From: Corythucha ciliata | Lineage: Eukaryota; Arthropoda; Insecta; Hemiptera; Tingidae | Length of the DNA stretch: 64,000 bases | Direction of reading: 5' to 3' | Assembly (NCBI GenBank): GCA_038030265.1 | Contig: CM075942.1 | Coordinates: forward strand, 71,118,926-71,182,925 | Part shown: in pieces, positions 10,413 through 20,600 of the stretch | Numbering within the stretch: the stretch's first letter is position 1 | Layout of the letters: every line of letters begins with the position of its first letter | Notes under the pieces: model-generated | What the model was told of the DNA's origin: nothing | Databases searched by the model: none | What the model saw: the letters and a program-made list of their open reading frames with translations, nothing else | Program-made: the position numbers and the translations under genes

Positions 10413-10968
10413 TGAAACATGGCTGCATGTCTACACTGACGGATCCACCCAAAACTAGACCACCAATGCAGGAGCAGGAGTTTTCACCAACTCTTTCCAA
10501 CTTAGTGCTCCCGTTGGACAGTCAGCCTCCAACTTTGACGGGGAGGTCGAAGCCATTTCTATGGCTCTGGGCGAGTGCCTGAGGAGAGCTGACACCAGAG
10601 TCGCAATTTTTGTGGACTCCATGGCAGCTCTCCAAGCCGTGTTTAACGCTAGAGGAGATGACGACAGTTCCATTGTGAGAAGGTCCAAGCAACGAGCACA
10701 CGAGCTGATCAGCAGAGGAGTGGAAATGGTGCTTCAGTGGATTCCCGGACACTGTGGAGTGTATGGGAATGAGGAAGCTGATCGTCTGGCGAGACAGGGT
10801 GCCCTTTCCGCCCAATTTGAGAATAGCGTCACGTACCACACTTCCAAAAGAGCTATTAAGACCTGTATTATGAAATCTTTGGAAGTAAGGCAGCAGCGGG
10901 AAGCTGAAGGTAGGAAGTGGCAATCACACAAAACGGACGGATTCCACATAACCTTCCTCGACAAGTAG
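10413..10968 (+). pseudogene. LINE RNase H domain with internal stop
   Basis: The catalytic set is recognisable: YTDGS (Asp), FDGEVEAISMAL (Glu), FVDSMAALQAV (Asp) and GNEEADRLAR (Asp), with WIPGHCGVYGNE between them. A TAG near 10456, just after TDGSTQN, breaks the frame. The presence of RNase H places the element with I-type LINEs. Confidence 0.7.
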
Positions 10969-11258
10969 CTGTAGCCTGTTTCAGGCTAACCACAGGCCAT
11001 GACTACCTCCAAGGCCACCTGCACAGAATAGGTGTATTTCAGAGCCCGGATTGTGTGCTCTGTGGAGGCGGGTTCATGGATGGTCAGCATCTGGGTAATT
11101 GTCCAGAGCTTGAAGACGTCCGTGCATCCTTGGAGGCCGAAAATTGTATTTACACCAGAAACTCGACGTTATATTGGGCTGCGAGAAGACGAATGGCCGA
11201 AGTTGCCGCAAACCGTCGATTACCGAGGAAACGAAAGATACCTGAAACCCCTACCGTG
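10917..11258 (+). pseudogene. LINE ORF2 C-terminal Cys-His segment
   Basis: The reading RIPHNLPRQVAVACFRLTTGHD, then HLHRIGVFQSPDCVLCGG and DGQHLGNCPELE, shows the C-x2-C...H-x4-C zinc motif found after RNase H in I-like LINEs. It runs directly into the poly(A) tail. Confidence 0.65.
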
Positions 11259-11283
11259 AAAAAAAAAAAAAAAAAAAGGAATT

Positions 11284-11346
11284 GTTACCCTATTGCCCAG
11301 ACCTTCCCCTTCCCCTTCTTCGACACTCCACAATTAATAATCTTAA
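11284..11346 (+). mobile_element. Second partial copy of the gypsy LTR
   Basis: This matches 6775-6833 (TGTTACCCTATTGCCCAGAC ... ACAATTAATAATCTTAA) apart from a small CCTTCC duplication. It immediately follows the LINE poly(A). It may be the remains of the 3' LTR of the same gypsy element; the rest has been lost. Confidence 0.55.
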
Positions 11347-11685
11347 GGGGGAGTTGCACATGTGTTTCCTCGACCCCCCTCCAATCAATCGTACCTCGCC
11401 TACTCCGCGTTGCGGAAATTACCGCCGTATTTCTGCACCAATCGTGGACGTCAAGGGCTCATATAAATCTTCAGGAAATTCCGCACAAGCGTACGATCTT
11501 CCTTTTTCATATTTCATCCCTAAAATAACTGTAAAACGCACATAAACTTTTACCTTGAAAATTCACACTCTTTCGACGACTTATTTAAGAAAGCAAGATC
11601 GTACGCTTATGAAATCTCCCATCAAAGTGCCGAAATTGCAGGTTTTCGCTCTTAACCTGACACTAGTTAAAAAGTCATCAAAAGA
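11347..11685. other. Non-coding; one 14-bp inverted pair
   Basis: I see no gene. AAGCGTACGATCTT (about 11487) and AAGATCGTACGCTT (about 11597) are inverted copies about 110 bp apart and may mark a short degenerate TIR element. Confidence 0.3.
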
Positions 11686-12104
11686 TTGCCCGCCTTTTCG
11701 AACGATTTGATTGAATCAACTTTCTATCGCCGATGTTCATCCTACAACCGCACCGCGTCGAATAACCCAGCACGTCTGAACCTCTGTGACACGACGAACA
11801 AGTTTGGCTCACTGCTCACGCAATTCCCTGAAGATCGTTCAACCTCCCTCTTTTCCACGCCCCCTCTCTCCCACACAATGCCCAGCACGTAATCGAAACC
11901 AACGGACCACCTGTTCGTTCCCCTTTCCGACGTCTTCACCCCGAAAAGTTGAAAGCTGCCAAAGCAGAATTCCAAACGATGCTAGACCTCGGCGTCTGTT
12001 GCCATTCTAAAAATCTTGTAGGTCTAGTCCGCTTCATCTTGTTCCTAAAAAAGATGGCATCTGGCGGCCTTGTGGCGATTTCCAACGCCTGAACGTCGGG
12101 ATCC
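11686..12104 (+). pseudogene. pol: Ty3/gypsy pol fragment (RT N-terminal part)
   Basis: In shifting frames the plus strand encodes NNPARLNLCDTTNKFGSLL, then a VIETNGPPV / RRLHPEKLKAAKAEF stretch, then a degraded copy of the PLH.VPKKDG.WRPCGDF.RLN block. These are the standard segments ahead of RT motif 1 in gypsy elements. At least three frame changes occur. The reading ends abruptly near 12104, where the opposite-strand fragment begins. Confidence 0.65.
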
Positions 12105-12660
12105 ACTCTTTGGCGTCTCGCTTGATTCCGGGCAAAACAAAACGATCGACGAGTAATTTCGAAGTTCTCCTGGAAGACGGATGAGACGAGTTATGAACGA
12201 GAGAAAGAGGTTGACGACGAAGAGGAGTGGGAATGAAAACGCGTCGTTTGTCGTCACAGAACAGTGAGTAGTCGCGGCCAGGAAATGTTGTGAGCTGAAG
12301 ATTGAGGGACGAATCGTGAGATGAAAGGAGTTTTTTTAGTTCGCAGTCGTCTTTTTTGAAGTTTAGCGACTTCCGTGAAATCAAAGAGAGAAACCGATTC
12401 GAGTCTGGAAAGATAATCGGCCACGACGTTGTCTTTTCCTCTGATATGGCGATTGTCAGTCGTAAACTGCTTTATAAAGTCAAGATGACGACACTGGCGG
12501 GGCGAGGCTTTGTCAGGGTTTTGGTTGAAAGCGAAAGTGAGGCGCTTGTGTTCTGTGTAGATGGTAAGATGTTTTCCTTAGACGAAATAGCGGAAGTGTT
12601 TTACGGAAGCATAAATAGCGAGGAGCTATTGGTTGGCCCATTCAAAACCTATTTGGGGGG
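12105..12660 (-). pseudogene. pol: Ty3/gypsy pol fragment (RNase H end to integrase HHCC), inverted
   Basis: On the minus strand the sequence reads RHIRGKDNVVADYLSRLES-type RNase H/tether sequence (about 12400-12450) and then integrase N-terminal zinc-domain sequence, with SLVHNSSHPSSRRTSKLL and DRFVLPGIKRDAKEW. It stops at about 12105 exactly where the plus-strand RT fragment stops. Frameshifts and stops make it non-functional. Confidence 0.6.
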
Positions 12661-13294
12661 ATTGTCATAACAATTTCGTGGGTTTGGCCCAAACAGTGTC
12701 AATTTTATAATTCCGGGGGCTTTTTCATGGAATGAAATTTCACCGAGCTGACTCGTTCGCAAAACTATTCTCACGGGACCTCTGACACCATGCACGATAG
12801 AACAAGATTTCGTGGCGTTGGCTTATTAAACACAAATTTCACGCGTCTGGCTCACCCGAAAAAGCGCAATTTGGTGGGTTCCGATGCACCAAAAAGAAAA
12901 GTTCGCAATAACCCTCACACCCCCCTTCCTAGCTCTGTCACCCCTCTAGCTCTAGCCTCACCCTGTGCCATAAAAAAGAGAAAGTTGAGGTGATACCATT
13001 CGATAGGGTATGAGTGATGGTTTTGCGCAAGTGATTTCAAATCCAAGGGAGGGGCCATGGCCTCTATGCTCCCCCTCCCTTGTATATGCCATATGCCAAC
13101 AGCTGGCCTCGCCAGTTGGACCCTTTTTAAGGAGTGATGATGAAAGACTTCGACTGGTCGCCAAATGAGAACAGGAATTCGTCAATGCGGAGTTTTCGCG
13201 TGTTCTTGTGCTACCCCGTTTGACGCGCATTTAAATTTGCAATTAAATTAGTAACGCATTCCTACACAACAAAACATTTCATAACATCTGTTAA
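12661..13294. other. Intergenic stretch without recognisable genes
   Basis: I see no gene, repeat array or RNA signature here. The CT-rich part near 12920-12970 and the GA/CT-rich part at 13045-13090 are low complexity. Confidence 0.4.
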
Positions 13295-13300
13295 TTTATT
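13295..13300 (-). promoter_or_regulatory. AATAAA polyadenylation signal of the SLC15-like gene
   Basis: The hexamer lies on the minus strand two bases beyond the stop codon of the transporter gene. If used, the 3' UTR would be only some 20-30 bases long. Confidence 0.4.
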
Positions 13301-13302
13301 AA

Positions 13303-15315
13303 TCAATTATTTGATTTTTCACCCGATGACACGGACTTTCGTTCTCTAAACATTTTCACCTCTTTCTCCGTATTCCAGTCCTTGAAATGGAACGTAATCG
13401 CCACGAAAATGTAAATGAAGAGCATAACCAGCAGAATGCAGGCCACCCCCAGTAAATGATACATGTTTGTTTCAGTGACGAATTGACCAACGAGGATGCC
13501 TATTTTGTTCGATGTGATAAACAGGGAGTAGGAGAGGCCGATTAATTGAGGCGGTGGCTGACTGTATGAAAAAATTGCGTGCGTGGACCAGAATATGATT
13601 TCGGCGATCGTAAGGAAAAAAATTTGCGGAATGAGCCAAACTGAGTCGATTGGCACTGGGCTATTAATGCGGAAAATTTTCATTCCGTGCCGCCCGTCGC
13701 CTCCACGGTAAATCAAGATGGAATAAGTCGAAGATGTGTCGAATGAGTATTCGTAGGATTCAGTTGTATATCCGAGATGTAATAGGCTCACTGAGTGACT
13801 CCCAGGGGTAAGAGAAAACTCGTACAGTATATTCGGACTTTTCGGAGTGATTTCAAAGTCATCACCGTCGACGTGGATCTCGTCGCTGATGCATGTAACC
13901 ATTGAGCAAATCACATAGCACGTCGCGTTCGTCTTGACCAAAGTGTAAATCACAGATTCGTAACCTCGCAAACGAACTAGCCCAAGGTCTTGGTTGACGA
14001 CATAAACGGTCATTTGTTTTTCGGTGGCAATTAAAACAAAGTTGTGAACCGTGCCGTCTACTTTGTACTCAGCCGGCTCAGACAATCGGCCCTTAGTGTG
14101 AATTCGAGAGACGGTGTACATGTCCCTGGAGTTAACCGCAACCCATTCAGAGCTGTTGGAATAGAAAAACCTCGATCGTATGAAAATACTATCAGAGCGT
14201 GGATTGTACAGTCGAACTTGAGAAAAACCAGCCTCAGGGTAGAATAATCTGTTTCTGTCTATCATTCCTTGTAGTACAATGGAGGAGACAAGTGCGATAA
14301 ACATGAAAAACTGGCTGACAGCCATCAGCTGAATGACTCTCAGTTGAATTCCGATTTTTCTGACGATAGGAAAGATGAAAAAGTGGATAACCGGAATCAT
14401 AACTATATGAATAACGTCATCAGTCAAGCGCGCCCTAAATGTTTCCGTTACCTTGTTCCAATCGGCAAGAAATATACCTTGCTGATAGGTGTGAAGCTTC
14501 AAAAATTCAAACGCCATAATGAAAACGGATATAGGAAGCGAATAAACAAGTACTTCACCAAATCGTTCGGTAATCACGATGATAATATCCTCGACTTTAC
14601 CATCGGCTGAGTCAGTCCAATCACCAAATTTCACGTTCCTTTTGATACAAGCTCTAATACCGATGTACGTGCAGCGAATCATTTTTTCTACCACATGAAT
14701 CAGCGGTCTTGTAATGCGAAATTTTTCTCGTTTTCCTATTAGAATATACACGAGGGCAAGTTGGGTTAGAAGAGACAAAATAGCCGTGCCCATCAGAACA
14801 TTCCCGTGACTAGCCAGCAAATTATCAAATAGGTACAAACTAGCGATTGAAGCTAACGCTTCGAACCACATAATCGATAAAACTAATAAATAAAGTCGTC
14901 GCGACGGCTGGGGTAACTCCAATTGCTCCATGAGAAAACCGAAAAAAAGTGGATCTATCGAAGTTCTCAGAATGAAAAGTGCCGTAAATACTTCGATTAG
15001 AACAGCGGTGTGAAGCTCCAGCGAGTACAACATGACCGCCACCGAGCACGCGACGTTGAACAAGATACGAGTGACGGAGAAAGTATATTTACCGAAGTAA
15101 GAATCAGACAGCCATGCCCAGATAAAGCTCAAGCAGACCAGCGGCACGAAGTAAACATTTTTCCGGAAGAACTCTTCATTGGCCAACGTTTTGAATATTG
15201 TAAAGTGTAAGTACCAGTCGATGAATGAAATAAACGGCACGAGCAGTATGTACGGTCTGCATGCCTTGAAATCGGTGGCCTTGTGGACAGGTTTTTTACG
15301 TAACGACATTTTCAA
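13303..15315 (-). CDS. SLC15/POT (PTR2) family transporter-like protein, intronless
   Basis: The intact 670-residue frame has the layout of animal peptide transporters: about nine membrane helices, a large extracellular region (roughly residues 355-555), then three C-terminal helices. Family-like blocks are FIWAWLSDSYFGKYTFSVTR (residues ~64-83, POT motif with Asp), TDDVIHIVMIPVIHFFIFPIVRK (TM8) and WLIPQIFFLTIAEIIFWSTH followed by FSYSQPPP (TM10). The first helix, however, reads VPFISFIDWYLHF and lacks the ExxER motif that supports proton coupling in POT carriers, and TM7 is poorly conserved. Substrate transport is thus uncertain. The gene has no intron, unlike most animal SLC15 genes, which suggests retroposition or a derived expansion. 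The ATG at 15313-15315 is chosen because it opens the frame; a second ATG lies two codons later. Confidence 0.8.
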   Translation of the reverse strand: MKMSLRKKPVHKATDFKACRPYILLVPFISFIDWYLHFTIFKTLANEEFFRKNVYFVPLVCLSFIWAWLSDSYFGKYTFSVTRILFNVACSVAVMLYSLELHTAVLIEVFTALFILRTSIDPLFFGFLMEQLELPQPSRRLYLLVLSIMWFEALASIASLYLFDNLLASHGNVLMGTAILSLLTQLALVYILIGKREKFRITRPLIHVVEKMIRCTYIGIRACIKRNVKFGDWTDSADGKVEDIIIVITERFGEVLVYSLPISVFIMAFEFLKLHTYQQGIFLADWNKVTETFRARLTDDVIHIVMIPVIHFFIFPIVRKIGIQLRVIQLMAVSQFFMFIALVSSIVLQGMIDRNRLFYPEAGFSQVRLYNPRSDSIFIRSRFFYSNSSEWVAVNSRDMYTVSRIHTKGRLSEPAEYKVDGTVHNFVLIATEKQMTVYVVNQDLGLVRLRGYESVIYTLVKTNATCYVICSMVTCISDEIHVDGDDFEITPKSPNILYEFSLTPGSHSVSLLHLGYTTESYEYSFDTSSTYSILIYRGGDGRHGMKIFRINSPVPIDSVWLIPQIFFLTIAEIIFWSTHAIFSYSQPPPQLIGLSYSLFITSNKIGILVGQFVTETNMYHLLGVACILLVMLFIYIFVAITFHFKDWNTEKEVKMFRERKSVSSGEKSNN

Positions 15316-17022
15316 TTCGTCGACAAAATTGAGATTAATTTTTCAATCAGTTTCAAATTTTTGTTATTTTCAAGGCTTCCCCAATTTTCATCAGGAGCTC
15401 CTGATAATTTTTGTAGTGTCCATACGGAAGAAAAAATCAGTTTATTGAAGGCGATTTCCATTTGCACTAAAATCTGCCCTGGGGCCGTTCATTTTCACCC
15501 CTACGGGCAGTCAGCATAAACACGCAAAAGGGTAGTAGTTTGAGAGTATAGAGGGAATTTCTTCAACTGCATTCTTTCCATCTGAGGACAGTACGTGGAC
15601 GCTTCGCCCCTGGACACCACAGAAAATAACTCGATTCATGAAACTAGCTTTGGCACAAAAATCAGTAGTCATAAGACCCCGGTCGGTATTGCATTTGGGC
15701 CAAATCGGTCGAGGTGGAGGGGGGGGGGAATAGGGGTTGAAATGGTCAAAAAATCACTATGAATCACCAGTTGATTCTAGAAGCAGCATCATATTCGGTA
15801 CGTACACTCCATGTTAGAGTAGCCTTTGATTCCCATTTTAATTTTTCGAAAAAGTCAAGGTGGTGGGAATGGTCCTTCCGGTGTGGAAGTGTAAAAATAG
15901 CGTTGAACTTCACTAGTTCATCTTAGCGCTCTAAAATTCGGCTCAATAATCTAATGTAACGAAAGACCTGGGTTCCATTGAGATTTATCGAAAACTTTGA
16001 TGAGGGGGGGATGAAATTTGAAAAAAATCGCTTAAATTCACACGTTTAGGTATTATAAAATACGGCACAAAAATTTAATATAACAAAGCCCTTGGAAAAC
16101 TACCGAAACTTTTCGACATTTTTGAAGAGAGGGTGGTGAAAATAGAGGAAGAAGTTCGGCTTAATGAAACAAATAATGGTATCAAAATTATTACTTCTGG
16201 GACGGCTTAGGGTATCCGTATACATAATGAAATGCACTCTTTCCGACCGCCAGCTGCCGGAGCGAAATTTTTTTTATTGCAGATTTGGATTCTACGCACT
16301 TTGAAACGTAAAACTACAAATTTTGAGGGGGGGTCAAAAAAATGTTTTTGCGATACGATTACAAAGACTTTATTATTGAGAAATAATAAGTCAAAAACCG
16401 AAAATATAGCATTCCGCTACAGGGTGAACATGCCTGGGAAATTATTTTTCTTCAAAACAAGGTATTCGCATTTTACGCGCCAAATCCTACTTCTCCCACA
16501 ATTTTTGCTTAATTTTCTTTTTTTAGGGGCCCTCTCGCGCCCCTTTTTTTGCACTTTCGACCGTTATTTTGTGCTACTGGTCATTTTGCGCAAAGAACGA
16601 CGATTTTGGCTACAGAAAAGTTGATTTTTTTTTCGGTAATATTGTAGTCAATTCGCAAGAAAATTTTACGAGGAATTCTTTTAAAAAATATTTCAAAAAT
16701 TGTGGAATCACTTGTTTTGAAGTTATAACTAATTAAAACGACATTTCGGTACGGGGAGAACATGTCCGATAAATATTTTTTTCCTCAAAACAAAGGTCAG
16801 ATAGTCGCTTTTATACCAAGAAACGGCTAGGGTTTTATTTTCACGTAATTTATCGGGAAAAAAGGCGACAGACTGACAGCATCCCGAAAACCACTTTTAT
16901 CAACCTCCTAGGATTTTATCCTGGGAGAGGTTCGATCATAAACCTGATTTTATCTTTCTTTTTATGAAACAATGATCCAGCTATTGTGTCCATCGTGTTT
17001 TCATGCCACCCCCTTTTTAAAT
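15316..17022. other. Non-coding stretch with short diverged direct repeats
   Basis: I see no gene. The block at about 16420-16475 (ACAGGGTGAACATG...TTCTTCAAAACAAGGT) recurs diverged at about 16745-16800. CCAGCTGCCGGAGCGA (near 16250) recurs near 63340 inside repeat A, so part of this stretch is old mobile-element sequence. Homopurine runs occur near 15715. Confidence 0.4.
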
Positions 17023-17380
17023 TAAATGTATCCGCGAATTAGCGTTTTTCCGGATTTTAGGAGCGGATTGGCGCTTTTACACTTTGATGGCCGAGAATTA
17101 GCGTTTTTCTTCATTTTCTCCATTTTTCGCGCGAATTACCGCGTTTCCTCAATTTTAGCAGAGGATTTCCTCAAGATGATCCGCGAGTTAGCCTTTTTTC
17201 TCCACAGTTTTAGCTGCGAATTATTTCATAATTTTAACCGAGAAGTATTTCTTCGATCTGCCAGCGAATTACCGCTTTTATTCAATTTAATTTAGCCCCG
17301 AATTAGCGGATTTCCCCCAAATCTGCGAATTGGCGTTTTTCTCCAGCGAATCAGATTTATTTGTCAATTTTAGCCACGCA
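17023..17380. repeat. Degenerate ~30-bp minisatellite, left part
   Basis: GCGAATTAGCGTTTTTCTCAATTTTAGC-like units (quoted approximately; unit length 25-39 bp) follow each other about eleven times. The core words are CGAATTAGCG, TTTTTCTC and AATTTTAG. The array is cut at 17380 by a LINE and resumes at 23135. Confidence 0.7.
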
Positions 17381-17618
17381 TTTTTTTTTTTTTTTTTTTT
17401 TTTTTTACTGGCGTGAAGGATTAGCCATTCCAGCTAAGCTTGCGTTTAGTCATGATATTATTATTATTTATTGTTATATGTTCCTACTCATCCTTCTATT
17501 TTATTTATTTATTTTATTATTGTTGTTTTTTTTATAATTTTTATTTTATTTTATTTTACTTTGTTTTTAATTTATTATTAATAAATGTTCAATATTAAAG
17601 TTAGTTTGTATATGCTTT

Positions 17619-20600
17619 TTAAACTGGGATTTTGTTAAGTTCTATACACCGAAATAGGGCTTTGAGGACGTCATATCTAGCATGAGCCAACACCACGTGC
17701 AGATTGCAGGGGAGTGGCACTTGAGGTTTAGCTTCAAAAATCGATTGCCATAATGCAGAACGACCCCTCTCGTACTTGGGGCATTCCAAAACGAAATGGT
17801 TGGCACTTGCTGTAGTTCCTTGGTTACACGTACAGAGAGGACTTTCGTGAACGCCTATTCGACTTAAATGAGACGGTGAGTAGTCGTGACCGAATCTTAA
17901 TCGACTAATAATGGTGTAAAATTTGCGACACTCGAGGTAGGGGGAGTAGTACCATGGTTTAGTAGGTATATATGGTTGAATGCATCCATAATAGTTACCT
18001 TTCTCTTTTATAGATTTTTTGTATAGGTCAGACCACTGGTTGTAATAAAATCGTCGAGCAAAATTGTCTACATCTGAAGGGGGCAAGTAGTGTGTAATCC
18101 TACTGCCCGTGTGTACGGTTTCTTTGGCGTACCGGTCTACGATTTCGTTGCCCCTCAAATTATTATGTCCTTTAACCCACATAAGGTTGACCATAATTCC
18201 GCTCTGCCTTTTCATTTCCTCTATCATATTGACAATAGACAACACAACATGTGATGATTTTGTGTCTGGTTTTTGAATACTTTGCAAGGCTGACCTACTG
18301 TCCGATAGTACGAGTATCTTAGCTGGGCGGATTTCGAAACTACGCGCATATTTCAGAGATTCCATTATAGCTATTAATTCTGCCGTATGCACAGATGAAG
18401 CATTGTTCAGCTTAAATTTAAAGGCAATATCTGTGTTAGGGTCGTAAAAAGCGCAACCAGTGCCGCCCTCACTCTTGGAACCATCGGTGTAAATGGCGTA
18501 ATAGTCAGGGTAGTGAGATTCGATTTTATTTGTAAATATTGAATTGGCAGTCCTCGATAGTGTGCGACCGTGGCAATCGTACTCGTCTAAATCAACGTAA
18601 TTATTCGTTTTTAGTGGCGTCAGTATGTCAAATGAAAAATTTGGGATGAGTTCATGTTTAGGTGAGTTCATCATGGTTTGTGCGGTTTTAAGAAGTAAGT
18701 CCGCCAATATTGGTTGTTTCTTGTTCGACCAGTACTTGCTGTTCTGTACTGATAAAGTTAATAATCTAATTTTTTTAACTACTTCGTGACTGGTCAAAGC
18801 CAACCTTTTACTGATGAATTTTATTCCTAAGATATTTCTGCGTAAATGTAGAGGAAATTCTCTAGCCTCCGCAAGTAAAGCGTTTGTAGGAGTAGATATA
18901 ACAGCCCCAAAACAGGACCGGAGAGCCTTGTATTGTAGTGTATTGATGCGGTTCAGGAATGCACTACTTGCGGTAGCATAAAGCCAGCTGCCGTAATCAA
19001 TTCTCGACCTTATAAGTTGTCTGTATAGCTGGAGAGAAGTCCTAATGTCCGCCCCAAAATTGTTGTGGTTTATGGCTCTCATAATGTTAAGGGCCATTTC
19101 GTTACTGTTGAGCAGTTTTTCAATGTGGCTGCGCCATGTAAGTGTTCGGTCAATGTGCATGCCTAACATTTTCATAGTATGAGTCACCACGAGGCTGTAT
19201 GGCCCCACGGCTAGAGACGGTCCCAAGGTGTTCCGGTGCCTAGTGAATAACGTGATGGTACTTTTTGTCTCATTTATGGTGAATCCTAAATGGAAGCTCC
19301 AGGTACCAATACTTTCAAGAGCTTCATTTAGTTTAAGCTTAAATGTTTCCATATTTCTCGCGTCAGCATATACCGTGATGTCATCGGCGAACTGCGTGAC
19401 ATTCACATATATAGGGACATTTCGTGGAAGATCAGCAGTGTAAAATGTAAAGACAGGAGGTCTAAGGACGGCACCTTGGGGTAAACCTGTAACGACCAAT
19501 CTAGGTCCATATTCGTGATTTCCCACGCGAACTGTGATAGAACGCTCCATCAGCAAATTAATCATATTCACGATCATTCTGGACGGTACGGATGCACGCT
19601 TGAGTTTATCATACAGGACGGAAACGGAGACATGATTAAAAGCGTTTGACAAATCTAAATTGGCCGCTAATAGATAATAGTTGTTAGCAAGAGAGATCTG
19701 AACGTCAGTTACGAAGGACGTGAGGCAGTCTAGCGTCGAATGGCCCGTGCGGAAACCATGTTGGTTCTCTGGAATTATATTATTTTGCTCCATCCACCAG
19801 GTAAATCTATATTTGATCATCCTTTCAAAAGTTTTTGCCACGCAAGATGAAAGTGCTATAGGTCTATAAGATAAATAATCTGATGAGGGTTTCTTGGGTT
19901 TTAGTATGGGGACTATAATTTGCGCACTCCATTCCGGTATACGAGTGTTTGTCATCCATATTGAATTAAATATGTCCAGAAGTTTTCGGGTGGCTGATAA
20001 AGATAAATGAGACAACATACTGTAATGGATGTTATCCTTACCTGGTGAGGAATTATTATTACTCTTTAGGGCATGCGTTAATTCAAAATAGGTGAATGGC
20101 TCATCAAGTTTGTGGTCTGGTGCAGGGAGGTCTTCCGTTCTGATTTTTTCCATCGAAGTGGGTGGTGCCAAGTGGTCCAAGAAATCCAGACACCGCGTGG
20201 AGCCAGAGGGTGGAGTCATACCGTTATAACCGTTTTTGAGGGCCTTGATTTTCGACCATATTGTTTTGACTGGAGTACTTACATTAAACTCATTGCAATA
20301 GTCAACCCATTTATTTCTTTTTTTATTGGCGTAAAGTTTTCGGCATTTAGCAGTTGCTCTTTTGCTCTGGATGAAATTATGAAATGTTGGTGATGACTTG
20401 AATTGCTTGAACGCGTGAATGTTAGCCCTTCGGCACTCATTACATTGTTCGTCCCACCAAGGTTTCGGCTTGCTTTTTTTCTTGCCTAAGTACGGAAAAT
20501 CCTTAGGGATTGATTGAGAAGCTGCCAAATTTATTGCGTCAATTAGATGGTGATAGTTGTCAGTAGGATCACGCGTGAGGACAATTAAGTTAATGTATTG

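Larger units (their letters stand above)
7884..11277 (+). mobile_element. I/Jockey-like non-LTR retrotransposon with RNase H, defective
   Basis: Endonuclease, RT, RNase H and a C-terminal Cys-His segment follow each other on the plus strand and end in a run of 19 A (11259-11277). No ORF1 is present, so the copy is probably 5'-truncated or its ORF1 has been lost. Several frameshifts and stops interrupt it, and an internal deletion removes the RT active site. It lies inside gypsy sequence: a gag-pol fragment is upstream and an LTR fragment downstream. No clear target duplication was found. Confidence 0.75.

Noticed and set aside
13044..13230. Minus-strand 90-aa frame downstream of the transporter
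   Set aside because: No similarity or signals, and it lies outside the transporter's likely 3' end.
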